A stretch of DNA of 64,000 bases from Bacillota bacterium (GTDB taxonomy: Bacteria; Bacillota; Clostridia; Lachnospirales; Lachnospiraceae), in contig JAEWIZ010000019.1 in assembly GCA_023386815.1 (NCBI GenBank), positions 62,001-126,000 on the forward strand. The letters are read 5' to 3'. Every line of letters begins with the position of its first letter. Within the stretch, counting starts at the first letter, position 1. A model generated the notes under the pieces. It was not told where the DNA came from. It saw nothing but the letters and a program-made list of their open reading frames with translations, and did not search any database. Shown here in pieces: positions 26,103 through 36,435 of this stretch. The translations under genes and the position numbers were made by a program.

Positions 26103-29100
26103 ATGATTTTGGATAATAGGCTGATATGGAGGAGGTTAATAACCTTATTAACTATTATTAGTATTATTGTTTGTACATTTTATAATTCAGTCAAGGCAGA
26201 TGTAATCGACGAATCAACCTCAAGTAAAGTTATTCGTATAGATGGAGAAGCGGTATTAACAATTACTATGTCCGTTGGTGCAATTACTATCGTCGCCAAG
26301 TCCAAAGCAGCAACCTCCAATATTCGATGGAAAACAGTGGGACTTACAATTACACGTACAGCGTTAAATCCAAACGGTGCATATGCAAGGGGTATCTCTG
26401 GTCCGAGTGATGTAAGCACAGTATACAGTAGCGGTAAGGGAGAATTAATGTTTGATAAAGCAGTTGAAAAGACGGATTCGCTTCCTGTCAATGGTATAGT
26501 TACAACAACAATTAAGTTTAGTGCCAAACAGGTTGAAGAAGCTCTAGAAGCTGACTTTGATGATATTAAACAGAACACACTCATTTACCTTCATGGAATA
26601 TTCACTACATATAATAATGAAACTGGGATACCTCGTTCAAGTGAATTAAAAAATTGGAAGGATATCGTTAATAAAGAGGCATGGGGAATGGACACGGTAA
26701 ATGACTTTGATAAATACTTCAACATGCCAATCGAATTTCAACCAGCTACATATCAGAATTATCTTCACTATATAACAGAAAGCAAGGTGGAGTTAAAGGA
26801 TAATAAAGCACTCGGTGAAATTAAATCAGGAAAACCACTTTCCTGGTCTAATGAACCGACCACCTTATTAAATGACTATCAATTAATTGGTAGCTATGTT
26901 TCAAAGCGAGGTAAAAATGAGACGAGAGAAGCTAAATACGTGGATGATGGATGGGATCAGAGCAAGATAAGGAGTGGAAGTACAACCGTCCTAATGGGAG
27001 GCATGGATGTTTATCTTGTATACCGGAAGAAAGTACCTACTTCCTATGAATATAATGCGGTAGCTATAGATACAGATGGAAATTATTTGAGACATTTGAC
27101 ATCAGAGCGTGTTAGTGTAAAGGAAGGAGATATAGTAACCTATGACCCTGTTGACAATTTCACACAAAGTGCAAAGGAATATAAGTTTCAGAATCAATGG
27201 TATCTAAAATATAAGGATAAAAGCGGAGTCGTTCAAAGCTCCGGTGTGAAAGTTGCTACGAAAGTAAATAATTATACCATGCCTGCAGCTCAGAACGCAT
27301 CTCTTGCAACCTTCTATTTTATTTATGACACAACACAAGGGGTGCCAACACCTCCCCCAGAGGTACCAGAGGCACCAACACCTACACCAGCACCTGCATT
27401 GGATGAGGTTGTAGCTCCACCTTATGATTCTGCCTATTCAGAATTTACCAAAGCTGTTACAACCGGTGAAATCAGAGCAGATGATCGGGGCAGTGAAAAG
27501 TTTACAGCCACACTTGGAGTACCGACTACTGAAAGTCTTTATGGACAAGTAAGGGCAAAGGAATATCTCCTCGGATATTTCTTTGAGAAGAAAGTTGGGA
27601 TTAAACATTATTCCGTAAGAGTATCGAAAAGTTATAGCCTTTCCTGGAAGAGTGCAGCGCCCCCAGGATCAAAGGAGGAAGGCAAGATTCAGACAGAAAC
27701 GGTTACCGTAACCCAGTATATATCGGTGCCGAGAGCATATGGTTACTGGCAGATTATTAATCTTGATTATTATACGATAAATAAAGCTGTTCTCAGAAAC
27801 TATGCATTGCCAGATGGCTCGCTGATAATAACACCGAATGGTATGCATTACAATCCTCCTTCGATCAACTACACTAATGAGACAAGTGAGGCATATCATA
27901 TCATTCCGCCGAATGAAGCGGTTAATGGAATTACACTTCCTTCTCAGAGTATTGCTGGTGGGACAAGTAAGCCATCAATACCGCAAGAGGATTTTTCCTA
28001 TACTGCACTGTCACAGACGGGGAAATGCAAGGTGAGAAGCGACTCCTTAGTATTTGATGGACAGACGGTAATCAGTGGAGAAATAACAGAGACTGAGGCA
28101 CCAAATATCAATACCGATGTAATACCTCAATGTACTACGTTCACCAACCAAAATGCATTATATAAAAATGATCAAGTAATTTTAGCAACAAAAAAGAATG
28201 GGGTCTATGGCTCCAGTGGAACGATTACCTACTACGGAAGAGTCAGGATTGGCTCTAGCATTACCCAAGAAGCGAATTATCCCATAGCGGATATCAATGA
28301 TGTCGTAATACATACTCCGGTCATTTGTGATCCAATCGTAACTGCAGACAATGATAAGTGGGTGCAACTCATTAAACCAACGGAAGGTTGCGTGCAACTC
28401 GTACTTGACCCTGATCCTGAATTATCCGACTTCTATATTAAGGTATCCAACACTGGATTTCATACCGGGATAGCAGGTTATTTCACTAGAGATTTCTCTC
28501 GATCCCTTCATGATAACATTGCCTCGTATCTAGCGGAAAAGAGTGGACTTCTGAGGAACGAAGTTAAATTCCCCTTCGATGTCTTTGTGGATATAGGAGG
28601 TGACAAAGATCAGAAGAATGATGATTACATCAAGGCGGGCACATGGGTTACTTTAGGACGGGCAACCGCTAGATTTTATCTTCCTACCTGGACTACAGAA
28701 GGGGTTTATACGGTAAACTTTAGAACAGTAGCAGTTAATGGAGATGATAAAATCGATGATACGGAAGTCTACGCGAACCGTAATCGTTTAAACTATGTGG
28801 CAACCAATACGGTGAAGATGGAGGTATCCGGAAGAATTTATGGATTGACGATCTATGATTTATCTGACTACCCAATATGGAAAACGGTATTTCGGAAGCC
28901 GAATTCATCGATCTTTAAAAAGGATAGTTCAGGCTACACAGATGGTACTAGTAAAACGAATTATAATAAAAATTATTACTATACCTATAAAGTTGGCACT
29001 AACGATCAGTATGGAAATGATACAGGACGTAGTGTGAAATATACTTTCCCCCTGATCAATGGTAGCCATCCTTACTATAAGAATCAGGGGATTCTAAAGA

Positions 29101-29924
29101 CAGGATATCTAGTCAGGTTTTCTCTAGATACCATAGGTGATCTGTATTCCGACGGTGCTAGTGTAGTAATCCTGCCAGCTTTTTATTTTGTAGATAAAAG
29201 TGGTAAGAATCGAAAGGCGGTTGACCTTTATTATCAGGAAGAAATTAATGGAAAGTCGAGATCACTCGTTAAAGTAGGCGGTTCTTTGGATGCAATAAAT
29301 GTAAAATCCTATAATACAGGTGATCTAAACTTAAGTATCCCGAAAACGGAAATGAAACTAACAGCCGCTCTAAGGAACACAATGTACAACCGTTTCTTCT
29401 GGCAGCGATCCGGTATGTTTACCTTTGCCAAAATACAGCTTAATTATCCATTTAGGACTTTGGTGGGGCAGAACTATACAGCAAAGATTAAAAGGTTAGA
29501 AAGTTTTCCTCAGGTCTTAGCTGCAGGCATTACAACTTCAAAATCGGATAAAAGTATGCAACGATGGTATGGACAATATTATATTCCAAACAACGTACAC
29601 ATAGCTCCAAAAGGTTATGATGTCATGGATTATGCGGATAAATATGGTATTGACTATGAGGAGGATTTCTGGCTAACCGATGGATATATTATAGTTAATC
29701 TAAATATCTATACCATTAATGAAAACAAAGAGCAGCGACTAAGTTATGTCAATGCAAGTAATCATAAGAATAATGGTAACTGCAGCATGTGGGTAATGGA
29801 GAATCCACCTCTTTCAAAGACTAGTTATAAGGGGCCGGCCTTCTCCTTTTACGCAGGGGATTTTTGTATGTTTTATGGTAATAAAAGCGCTAGTTCAGAT
29901 TATTCACCTGGTGCGATCTATTAA
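26103..29924 (+). CDS. Giant secreted protein with Pro-Thr linker
   Basis: A 1273-residue exported protein with an N-terminal signal (LLTIISIIVCTFYNSVKAD). Residues about 35-410 form an N-terminal beta-rich region; a PTPPPEVPEAPTPTPAPAL linker follows near 418-436; the C-terminal 830 residues contain an ordered region with MEVSGRIYGLTIYDLSDYPIWKTVF and LINGSHPYYKNQGILKTGY. I have a faint recollection of such blocks in DUF5704-type proteins but cannot check it. No LPxTG or SLH. The start ATG lies directly behind GGGGGAG; a TTG two codons later has better spacing. Coupled to the SLH-like gene. Confidence 0.72.
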   Translation: MILDNRLIWRRLITLLTIISIIVCTFYNSVKADVIDESTSSKVIRIDGEAVLTITMSVGAITIVAKSKAATSNIRWKTVGLTITRTALNPNGAYARGISGPSDVSTVYSSGKGELMFDKAVEKTDSLPVNGIVTTTIKFSAKQVEEALEADFDDIKQNTLIYLHGIFTTYNNETGIPRSSELKNWKDIVNKEAWGMDTVNDFDKYFNMPIEFQPATYQNYLHYITESKVELKDNKALGEIKSGKPLSWSNEPTTLLNDYQLIGSYVSKRGKNETREAKYVDDGWDQSKIRSGSTTVLMGGMDVYLVYRKKVPTSYEYNAVAIDTDGNYLRHLTSERVSVKEGDIVTYDPVDNFTQSAKEYKFQNQWYLKYKDKSGVVQSSGVKVATKVNNYTMPAAQNASLATFYFIYDTTQGVPTPPPEVPEAPTPTPAPALDEVVAPPYDSAYSEFTKAVTTGEIRADDRGSEKFTATLGVPTTESLYGQVRAKEYLLGYFFEKKVGIKHYSVRVSKSYSLSWKSAAPPGSKEEGKIQTETVTVTQYISVPRAYGYWQIINLDYYTINKAVLRNYALPDGSLIITPNGMHYNPPSINYTNETSEAYHIIPPNEAVNGITLPSQSIAGGTSKPSIPQEDFSYTALSQTGKCKVRSDSLVFDGQTVISGEITETEAPNINTDVIPQCTTFTNQNALYKNDQVILATKKNGVYGSSGTITYYGRVRIGSSITQEANYPIADINDVVIHTPVICDPIVTADNDKWVQLIKPTEGCVQLVLDPDPELSDFYIKVSNTGFHTGIAGYFTRDFSRSLHDNIASYLAEKSGLLRNEVKFPFDVFVDIGGDKDQKNDDYIKAGTWVTLGRATARFYLPTWTTEGVYTVNFRTVAVNGDDKIDDTEVYANRNRLNYVATNTVKMEVSGRIYGLTIYDLSDYPIWKTVFRKPNSSIFKKDSSGYTDGTSKTNYNKNYYYTYKVGTNDQYGNDTGRSVKYTFPLINGSHPYYKNQGILKTGYLVRFSLDTIGDLYSDGASVVILPAFYFVDKSGKNRKAVDLYYQEEINGKSRSLVKVGGSLDAINVKSYNTGDLNLSIPKTEMKLTAALRNTMYNRFFWQRSGMFTFAKIQLNYPFRTLVGQNYTAKIKRLESFPQVLAAGITTSKSDKSMQRWYGQYYIPNNVHIAPKGYDVMDYADKYGIDYEEDFWLTDGYIIVNLNIYTINENKEQRLSYVNASNHKNNGNCSMWVMENPPLSKTSYKGPAFSFYAGDFCMFYGNKSASSDYSPGAIY

Positions 29925-30121
29925 TTATTAAAGGAAGTATAAAATAATCAATTAACCTCACCTTATGGAAGATAGGATTTTAGAAAGAAAAACTTTTAAA
30001 AAGCAATTCTACAATTTTAAAATGAATAATTAATTGGTGTTTATTTAGTAAAGTACTAAGAGCTAATTTATCAATGGTGAATTTATTAATGAGCAAATTT
30101 ATGATAGAATTAATTTATTAT

Positions 30122-30153
30122 AAGGCTGTCCGTTCTGACTGGACAGCCTTACT
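30122..30153 (+). terminator. Hairpin after the giant surface-protein gene
   Basis: AAGGCTGTCC (30122-30131) pairs perfectly with GGACAGCCTT (30141-30150). The T tract is poor, but it is the only strong hairpin in the 474-base gap that ends the rightward block. Confidence 0.55.
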
Positions 30154-30178
30154 TAATCTCATTCAAATGTCAGTTTAT

Positions 30179-30274
30179 ATTACTCAGTAAAATATTAAAT
30201 GAATTATTACTCAGTAAAATATCAAATGAATTATTACTGAGTAAAATATCAAATGAATTATATTACTGAGAAAA
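30179..30274 (+). repeat. 27-bp tandem repeat, three and a half copies
   Basis: Units start at 30179, 30206 and 30233 and differ by one or two bases; a half copy ends at 30274. The core is ATTACTCAGTAAAATATC. Each unit contains an ACTCAGTAA/ACTGAGTAA element; there are no spacers, so it is not CRISPR. It lies between converging genes. Confidence 0.85.
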
Positions 30275-30398
30275 GTCTATGCAATTATATGATTTGAAGT
30301 GAGAAATATAAGTGATTCAATACTACAATAAGCAAAACCCATAAAACCCATTAAAATCATCCTTCACCTCTCTAAACTCCATGTGCTTTTGTATGGCG

Positions 30399-32303
30399 TT
30401 ATTCATACTTCAATCCATATCCCACCTGAAACATAACATGCTCCGTCCTGATATCTTCAACCTTAGAGTAGTAGGGCATGGGTAAGGTTCCTTTAAAACT
30501 GCTCTTTCCTGTAAGCACATTCGCCACGCCATCGCCTTCACTTCCTGGCAGATAGCACATAACGATACCATCCCAGTCCTTCATATAATCGCTGATGATA
30601 ACATTTCTTCCAGCTACAATACAGGCCACCGTTGGATGCCCCAAGCTTTTTGCGAGGTCAATTGCTTTAGCATTCTCTTCAAGACCAAGATCTCCGGTAA
30701 TACTAATATCTGCACTATCACCTTTCCATTCTGCATATGTCTTTTCTCCCAGGCACAATAACGTCAGGTCAGCATCCGTTGCTTTCTCCGGATCTGTTAT
30801 TATTGTGAGATCATATTCACCTGCGAGTTGATTTAGTCCGTCAAGTATCGTTTTCCCTTCTGGTATCCACTTACGACCATTGTTTTCTGCGTCCGAACTG
30901 CCAAGCCAGGTAATCGTCCAACCGCCGCACTGTACTCCGACATCATCTGCAGCGGGACCTGTTACGAATATCATCGTTCCTTTCTTGATCGGCAGTACCG
31001 AGTTATCATTCTTTAATAATACAATACTTTCTTCTACCAAGGTTCTTGCCAGATCACGATATTCCTGGGAACCAACGCTGCTCACCTCGGAGGTTACTTT
31101 CTCCATCATAGGGTCATCCAGAATTCCCATCTCTTTCTTAACAGTAAGGATTCGACTGACAGCATCATTCACACGAGCCATGGAGATTTTTCCTTCGTTT
31201 ACTGCTTCCACTATATAGCTTCGGCATTCCTCGAATTTAGATGCCTCCATTAGCATGTCGATACCAGCGTTGATTGCTGTAATCGTCTGATCTTTCAGAT
31301 TGTCCCCGGGTATATTATGAATGGAGTCCCAATCGCTTACGATAAAGCCCTTAAAGCCCATATCATTTTTTAACATAGAGATATATTTCTCATTTGCATG
31401 CATCTTAACGCCATTTAAACTGCTGTGACTGATCATGATGGTCTTAACTCCGGTATCAATCGTTGCCTGGTAAACCTTTAATAAATCCTGGATTTCTGCA
31501 TCTGAGAGCTGGGAATCACCACGGTCAATCAGCCTTTGTTCTCCGTCCAATGTTTCGCCTGTTCCATACAAAGCATTGCCATCTGCAAAGAAGTGCTTTG
31601 CACAGGGAAGGATGCCGCCATCGATTAAACCCTTCGTATAGGATGTACCGAGTTCGGTAACGATGCCTGTTTCGGAGGAATAGCTTTCATAGGTGCGTCC
31701 CCATCTCGGGTCCTTTGCTTCAGCTAAACACGGAGCGAAATTCCACAGCATTCCGGTTAGCTTAGCTTCATTCGCTACAGCTAATCCCATCTGATAGGTT
31801 AGCTCCTTATTATTAGCAGCGCCGATCCCTATATTGTGTGGAAATATGACTGCGCCTTCACAGGTATTGACCCCGTGAACTGCATCATTTCCATATATGT
31901 AAGGAACCCCTGCCTCGGAATGAATGGCATCACTTTGATATTTCAGGATCAGATTCTTCCATTCCGATGCATTCAAGGAATTCTCACCATAAGTAGAAAG
32001 AATACTACCATAGCAGTTTTGCTTCATACTAGTGTTCGTTATGTTATATACAGCTCCCTGCACCATCTGAGCCGCTTTTTGATCCAAGGTTAATCCTGCA
32101 AGAATATCCTCCACTGAAGTAATACTTATCTTATTATTGCTTGTCTCATCATCACGACTGTTAGCATCATCACCGCTTACTATATTACCGGATGTATCAG
32201 ACGCATCCTGGTTCGTTTTATTTGTACTAACAGGTTGTTTCCCGATACAGCCTGACAGCACCAAAACAAATATCAAAAGTATCCCAATTAAGCTTCGTTT
32301 CAT
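30399..32303 (-). CDS. GH3 beta-glucosidase lipoprotein
   Basis: A 634-residue cell-surface glycoside hydrolase family 3 enzyme. A lipoprotein signal (KRSLIGILLIFVLVLSGC) has its Cys near residue 19, followed by a Ser/Asn/Asp linker. The catalytic barrel shows the glucan-glucohydrolase pattern YIYGNDAVHGVNTCEGAVIFPHNIGIGAA, the KHFFADG block and the nucleophile Asp in GFIVSDWDSI near residue 320; the C-terminal sandwich holds LVEESIVLLKNDNSVLPI and LPGSEGDGVANVLTGKSSFKGTLP. This is the ExoI/BglX type that releases glucose from beta-glucans. I start at 32303 behind AAGGAGC; the longer frame adds 23 unlikely residues. Confidence 0.9.
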   Translation of the reverse strand: MKRSLIGILLIFVLVLSGCIGKQPVSTNKTNQDASDTSGNIVSGDDANSRDDETSNNKISITSVEDILAGLTLDQKAAQMVQGAVYNITNTSMKQNCYGSILSTYGENSLNASEWKNLILKYQSDAIHSEAGVPYIYGNDAVHGVNTCEGAVIFPHNIGIGAANNKELTYQMGLAVANEAKLTGMLWNFAPCLAEAKDPRWGRTYESYSSETGIVTELGTSYTKGLIDGGILPCAKHFFADGNALYGTGETLDGEQRLIDRGDSQLSDAEIQDLLKVYQATIDTGVKTIMISHSSLNGVKMHANEKYISMLKNDMGFKGFIVSDWDSIHNIPGDNLKDQTITAINAGIDMLMEASKFEECRSYIVEAVNEGKISMARVNDAVSRILTVKKEMGILDDPMMEKVTSEVSSVGSQEYRDLARTLVEESIVLLKNDNSVLPIKKGTMIFVTGPAADDVGVQCGGWTITWLGSSDAENNGRKWIPEGKTILDGLNQLAGEYDLTIITDPEKATDADLTLLCLGEKTYAEWKGDSADISITGDLGLEENAKAIDLAKSLGHPTVACIVAGRNVIISDYMKDWDGIVMCYLPGSEGDGVANVLTGKSSFKGTLPMPYYSKVEDIRTEHVMFQVGYGLKYE

Positions 32304-32608
32304 CACCAAATGCTCCTTCTTTGTTATTAGTTTTAGAAGATAGTAAGTCACTACACTAAACACCTGGAACAAGTGTAATAAATATACATCTTTCCATTAC
32401 TTTACTCCTATATGTAATTATTTACAATTACATTTTTTGAAATCAAAGAAAGTTAGCATTGTATACTTAAGGGATAATGATCGGAAGAGAATATAGTGGA
32501 TATCCTTTTTTTTGAGCTTCATGGATGTGGCGATACATATATCCAGAGTATGGTTCCTTTAGATCAGTTATTAAAGATCCAAATTTCTTGATTTTAAGGA
32601 AAAAACAC

Positions 32609-32638
32609 TTGACGATATGAGAAGAGACAGGTTATATT
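32609..32638 (+). promoter_or_regulatory. Putative promoter of the chemoreceptor gene
   Basis: TTGACG (32609-32614) and TATATT (32633-32638) with an 18-bp spacer, upstream of the chemoreceptor. The remaining 32304-32752 gap shows no gene. Confidence 0.45.
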
Positions 32639-32800
32639 GTAATATTATCCCCTATAAGTTGAGCAATTTCGACTGCTCAAACCGTATCTAAATACATCAA
32701 TTTATGCTATGGAAAAAACTTATATCAAATTATTAGTTCTTAAGAAAGGCTTATGGGTAGCCGAATTAATAACCCAAATAAACTGCAAAAAGGCGAAAAG

Positions 32801-34882
32801 ATGAAATCACTTAGAAATCAACTAATTATTTTTACACTATTACTTATTTTAGTACCTTTATTAGTTTTAAGCACATCTATCAATATTTATTTAAAAAGCA
32901 GTTACAAAAAAGAGCTAGAGAAAAACAATTTAGTTTTGGCAAATTCCATTGCAGACCAAGTTAGTTCCTTTGTTGACCAAGCTTATTCTATTACGGAGCA
33001 GATTACCTTTAATAATGATGTTATTGGATTTGAGGGCTCTGAACAAAAAGAAGTATTAATGAATGTTATCGAAAAACACCCTTATTTTGATTTACTATAC
33101 ATCCAAGGGAAAGATGGAATGCAAACGGCGAAATCTAGTGGAGAGTTGGGTGATCGTTCCAATCGTTGGTGGTTTATTGAGGTTTCAGAAAATAAAAGTT
33201 CTTTCGTAAGTGAATCTTACTATTCTATATCCAGTAACCTTCCGGTTACCACGATTGCAATGCCTATTTATGATAGTGATGAATTTATAGGTGTAATGGG
33301 TGCGGATATTAAGTTAGATATGCTTCAAGATACAATAGAAAAGTATATCGAAGGAAGTAGATATTCCTTTATAGTAGATGGGAAAGGGGTTGTTATTGCT
33401 CATCCGGATGCACAACAGGTATCTGAACTTTATAATTATAAAACTTTAAAAAAGACTGTGATGAAGAAAGATAATAGCGGAAATGTAGTTTTAGATGATA
33501 AGGGAAATCAGGTAACTGAAGAATTAGATATTCAAATACCCGACATGCTGAAACAGATTACGGAGAAGGCACTAAACGGTGAATCCGGTTTTGTTACATA
33601 CAATAATAATGGTACAAAGGTAGTTAGTGCTTATCAGACGATATCATTACCCGGTTCCTCCGATCCTTGGGCTGTTATCACTGTAGAAAATGAAAAAGAT
33701 GCGACAGCATTTATTTCTTACATTAGATTATTTAGTATAATTATTAGTATATTAGTTATTATTATTGCTTCGGTATTAACTACCTTGATGGCAAGAAAAA
33801 TCACGAATCCGATAAAGATGTCTTCAGAATACTTGAAGCAGATTGCAACCGGTAATTTTGTACTTAATGTTGACGGAAAGCTTTTAGCAAGAAAAGATGA
33901 AATTGGCACAATCACAAATGCAATACAAGAAATGAAGGATTCTCTGAAAAATTTAATCTCAAAAATCATGATCGAATCAGCTAATATTGAAGATAAAGTG
34001 GATAACGTCATGAAAAATGTGAATCTATTAAATGATAATTTTGAAAATGTGTCAGCTACAACCGAAGAGCTTGCGGCCAGCATGGAAGAAACTGCTGCAT
34101 CAGCGGAAGAAATGTCAGCAACTTCTCAAGAAATAGAAAGAGCAGTTCAAAGTATTGCGGAACGCTCTCAGGAAGGTACAATTGCTGCGAAAAATATCAG
34201 TATAAGAGCGGATGAAACAAAAGCTAATTTTGAAGCATCACAAAAGAGAGGAGAAGAGATATTCTCCAATTCTAAAATTAGATTGGAAGAAGCAATTGAA
34301 GCATCCAAAATTGTTGGACAGATTAATGTTCTATCTCAATCAATCATACAAATAACAAATCAAACGAACTTATTAGCTTTGAATGCATCAATTGAAGCCG
34401 CGAGAGCAGGAGGAGCAGGAAAAGGTTTTTCTGTTGTTGCAAATGAAATTAGAATATTAGCTGAGGCTTCTAAATCAGCAGTTGTTGAAATACAGGATGT
34501 AGCGACAAAAGTAATCACCTCGGTAGATAACCTATCAGATAGTTCAAAAGAACTTTTAACTTATATTTCAAAGGATGTTAATAAGGATTATACCGATATG
34601 CTAGAAGTTACAAAGCTATACAGTGATGACGCGAATTTTGTTAGCGATCTTGTGACCGAATTTAGTGCGACCTCCGAGGAATTATTAGCATCCATAGAAA
34701 ATATGTTAACTGCAATTGATGGTGTAGCAATAGCATCAGATGAAAGTGCAAAGGGAACAACAGATATAGCCGGAAGAGTATCTGAAGTAAGTACCATGTC
34801 GAGTGAAGTTATGAATGAGGTCATAAAAACTCAACAAAGTGCCCATGCATTACAATCCGAGATATCCAAGTTCCGAATTTAA
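32801..34882 (+). CDS. Methyl-accepting chemotaxis protein with dCache domain
   Basis: A 693-residue chemoreceptor. A first helix (QLIIFTLLLILVPLLVLSTSI) is followed by an extracellular dCache-type sensor of about 260 residues (FIGVMGADIKLDMLQDTIEKYI ... SYSFIVDGKGVVIAHPD-like block), a second helix (LFSIIISILVIIIASVL), HAMP, and the cytoplasmic coiled coil with signalling tip QTNLLALNASIEAARAGGAGKGFSVVANEIRILAEAS. The tip is slightly unusual (GGAGKGF rather than GEAGRGF). I start at 32801; a frame from 32753 adds 16 polar residues. The ligand is unknown. No chemotaxis genes adjoin it. Confidence 0.9.
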   Translation: MKSLRNQLIIFTLLLILVPLLVLSTSINIYLKSSYKKELEKNNLVLANSIADQVSSFVDQAYSITEQITFNNDVIGFEGSEQKEVLMNVIEKHPYFDLLYIQGKDGMQTAKSSGELGDRSNRWWFIEVSENKSSFVSESYYSISSNLPVTTIAMPIYDSDEFIGVMGADIKLDMLQDTIEKYIEGSRYSFIVDGKGVVIAHPDAQQVSELYNYKTLKKTVMKKDNSGNVVLDDKGNQVTEELDIQIPDMLKQITEKALNGESGFVTYNNNGTKVVSAYQTISLPGSSDPWAVITVENEKDATAFISYIRLFSIIISILVIIIASVLTTLMARKITNPIKMSSEYLKQIATGNFVLNVDGKLLARKDEIGTITNAIQEMKDSLKNLISKIMIESANIEDKVDNVMKNVNLLNDNFENVSATTEELAASMEETAASAEEMSATSQEIERAVQSIAERSQEGTIAAKNISIRADETKANFEASQKRGEEIFSNSKIRLEEAIEASKIVGQINVLSQSIIQITNQTNLLALNASIEAARAGGAGKGFSVVANEIRILAEASKSAVVEIQDVATKVITSVDNLSDSSKELLTYISKDVNKDYTDMLEVTKLYSDDANFVSDLVTEFSATSEELLASIENMLTAIDGVAIASDESAKGTTDIAGRVSEVSTMSSEVMNEVIKTQQSAHALQSEISKFRI

Positions 34883-35046
34883 TTTTGAATACAATTTAAG
34901 CAATGTAAATTTCCATGTGAGCTTGTTCAAGACTGCCAAAAGATCGGCATCTTGGATAAGCTCTCTTTTTATTGGCCATAAAACGATTCTATATGCTAAT
35001 GTCAAAGATGATAAGGAATGAAGTTGTAATTTGTAGATCATAAAAA

Positions 35047-35084
35047 ATTGACAGCTAACATTTAAATGCTAGCTGCCAATTTTT
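35047..35084. terminator. Bidirectional terminator between chemoreceptor and peroxidase
   Basis: TTGACAGCTAACA pairs with TGCTAGCTGCCAA around TTTAAA, flanked by AAAAAA on the left and TTTTT on the right, so it can work for both converging genes. Confidence 0.8.
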
Positions 35085-35102
35085 CATATCTTAGTTTTTG
35101 TT

Positions 35103-35648
35103 TTATAATAATTCCTTTATCTTATCTTCAACAATAAACAAATCGTCCGTAGGCTCGAACCTCTCAACAACTGCTCCCTTGCGATCAACTAAGAATTTGG
35201 TAAAGTTCCACTTGATATTAGCGTTGTTAGCGTAATCTGGGTCCATGCTCTCAACATGAGGAAGTAATCTTGGAGCAATTGGATGGGACATATCAAATCC
35301 GCCAAAGCCCTTTTCACTCTTAAGATATTTGTAAAGTGGATGAGCATTGTCGCCATTTACTTCGATCTTAGAGAAGATAGGGAAGGTGATACCATAATTG
35401 GCATCACAGAAACTGTAGATCTCATCATTGCTGCCCGGAGCCTGGTTGCCAAACTGATTACATGGGAAGTCAAGTACAACAAAGCCTTCGTCGCTGTATT
35501 TTTCATAGAGATCCTGAAGACTGTCGTATTGAGGAGTGAAACCACACTGAGTTGCAGAATTAACAATTAACAAAACCTTGCCTTCATAATCTGATAAAGC
35601 TACTTCCTCGCCATGTCTGTCCAGTGCTTTAAATTCATAAATATTCAT
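35103..35648 (-). CDS. Glutathione peroxidase family thiol peroxidase (1)
   Basis: A 181-residue peroxidase of the GPx family. The catalytic cysteine (not selenocysteine) is Cys35 in NSATQCGFTPQY; the LDFPCNQFGNQAPGSN block holds the second Cys and the Gln of the catalytic set, and WNFTKFLVD holds the Trp and Asn. Bacterial Cys-type enzymes usually use thioredoxin and reduce peroxides in the cytosol. I start at ATG 35648 with AGGTGAGG just upstream; a GTG three codons earlier would overlap that ribosome site. A second copy lies 100 bases upstream. Confidence 0.93.
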   Translation of the reverse strand: MNIYEFKALDRHGEEVALSDYEGKVLLIVNSATQCGFTPQYDSLQDLYEKYSDEGFVVLDFPCNQFGNQAPGSNDEIYSFCDANYGITFPIFSKIEVNGDNAHPLYKYLKSEKGFGGFDMSHPIAPRLLPHVESMDPDYANNANIKWNFTKFLVDRKGAVVERFEPTDDLFIVEDKIKELL

Positions 35649-35750
35649 AATCCTCACCTGGTATATTACCGGAATATACCTTATCCTTTCTTTTTATTAA
35701 TTTAAGTTTTCGTTTTCTATAACTGTATTTTATTCGAAAAATAATATGAT

Positions 35751-36227
35751 TTAATCTACTAATTTTGCGATGTCCTTTTCAATGCTTTCCGGGGTAGCAG
35801 TGGGAGCGTAGCGTTTGATTACGTTTCCATTCTGGTCAACTAAGAATTTGGTGAAATTCCATTTGATGTCGTTGCCAAGAAGTCCGCCTCGTGCTTTTTT
35901 AAGATAGCTAAATAAGGGTTCAGCATTCTTACCCTTGACCTCAACCTTTGCAAAGAGCTTAAAGGTTGTTCCAAATCTTGACATACAAAAGGTATGAATC
36001 TCATCTTCGGTTCCAGGTGCCTGGTTAGCAAACTGATTACAGGGAAAATCCAGTATCTCAAACCCTTTGTCCTTATATTTGTCATATAATGTCTGTAATC
36101 CTGCGTATTGGGGAGTAAAGCCACATCCCGTAGCTGTATTCACGATCAAAACAGGTTTCCCCTTATACTCTTGCATTGATACATTATTTCCTTTTGCGTC
36201 CTTGACAGAAAAATCATAAAACCCCAT
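35751..36227 (-). CDS. Glutathione peroxidase family thiol peroxidase (2)
   Basis: A 158-residue paralogue of the downstream gene, with Cys35 in NTATGCGFTPQY, LDFPCNQFANQAPG and WNFTKFLVD. It lacks the extra 25-residue insertion (HPIAPRLLPHVESMDPDY) of its partner, so it is the shorter, more usual form. AGGAGGATGTCC precedes the ATG. The tandem pair probably arose by duplication and may be cotranscribed. Confidence 0.93.
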   Translation of the reverse strand: MGFYDFSVKDAKGNNVSMQEYKGKPVLIVNTATGCGFTPQYAGLQTLYDKYKDKGFEILDFPCNQFANQAPGTEDEIHTFCMSRFGTTFKLFAKVEVKGKNAEPLFSYLKKARGGLLGNDIKWNFTKFLVDQNGNVIKRYAPTATPESIEKDIAKLVD

Positions 36228-36393
36228 TGGACATCCTCCTTAATATTTAATACAATTAGATTGTAAACAATTAATGTGCGATTGTCAATAGAATTTTTTC
36301 ATTTTCTAATAATAATTTTAATCCTAATTCACTGTGGTTACTTTTATGAGTTATTTTGTTAGTTATTGAAAACTGTTAATTTTGTGCAACACA

Positions 36394-36430
36394 TAAAAAC
36401 ACTGGCTACCCATACTAGGATAACCAGTGT
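36394..36430 (-). terminator. Terminator of the CNNM/CorC gene
   Basis: ACACTGGCTACCC (36399-36411) pairs with GGATAACCAGTGT (36418-36430, with G-U pairs). On the minus strand it runs into five T residues (AAAAA at 36394-36398). Confidence 0.8.
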
Positions 36431-36435
36431 CATAA

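Noticed and set aside
30179..30274. CRISPR-like array
   Set aside because: The units touch each other, with no unique spacers, and no cas gene is nearby.
30595..32343. Plus-strand frames opposite the GH3 gene
   Set aside because: GH3 motifs cover the minus strand throughout; the frames show no protein-like pattern.
35103..36227. Selenocysteine glutathione peroxidases
   Set aside because: Both have ordinary Cys codons in the catalytic motif and no TGA or SECIS-like hairpin.
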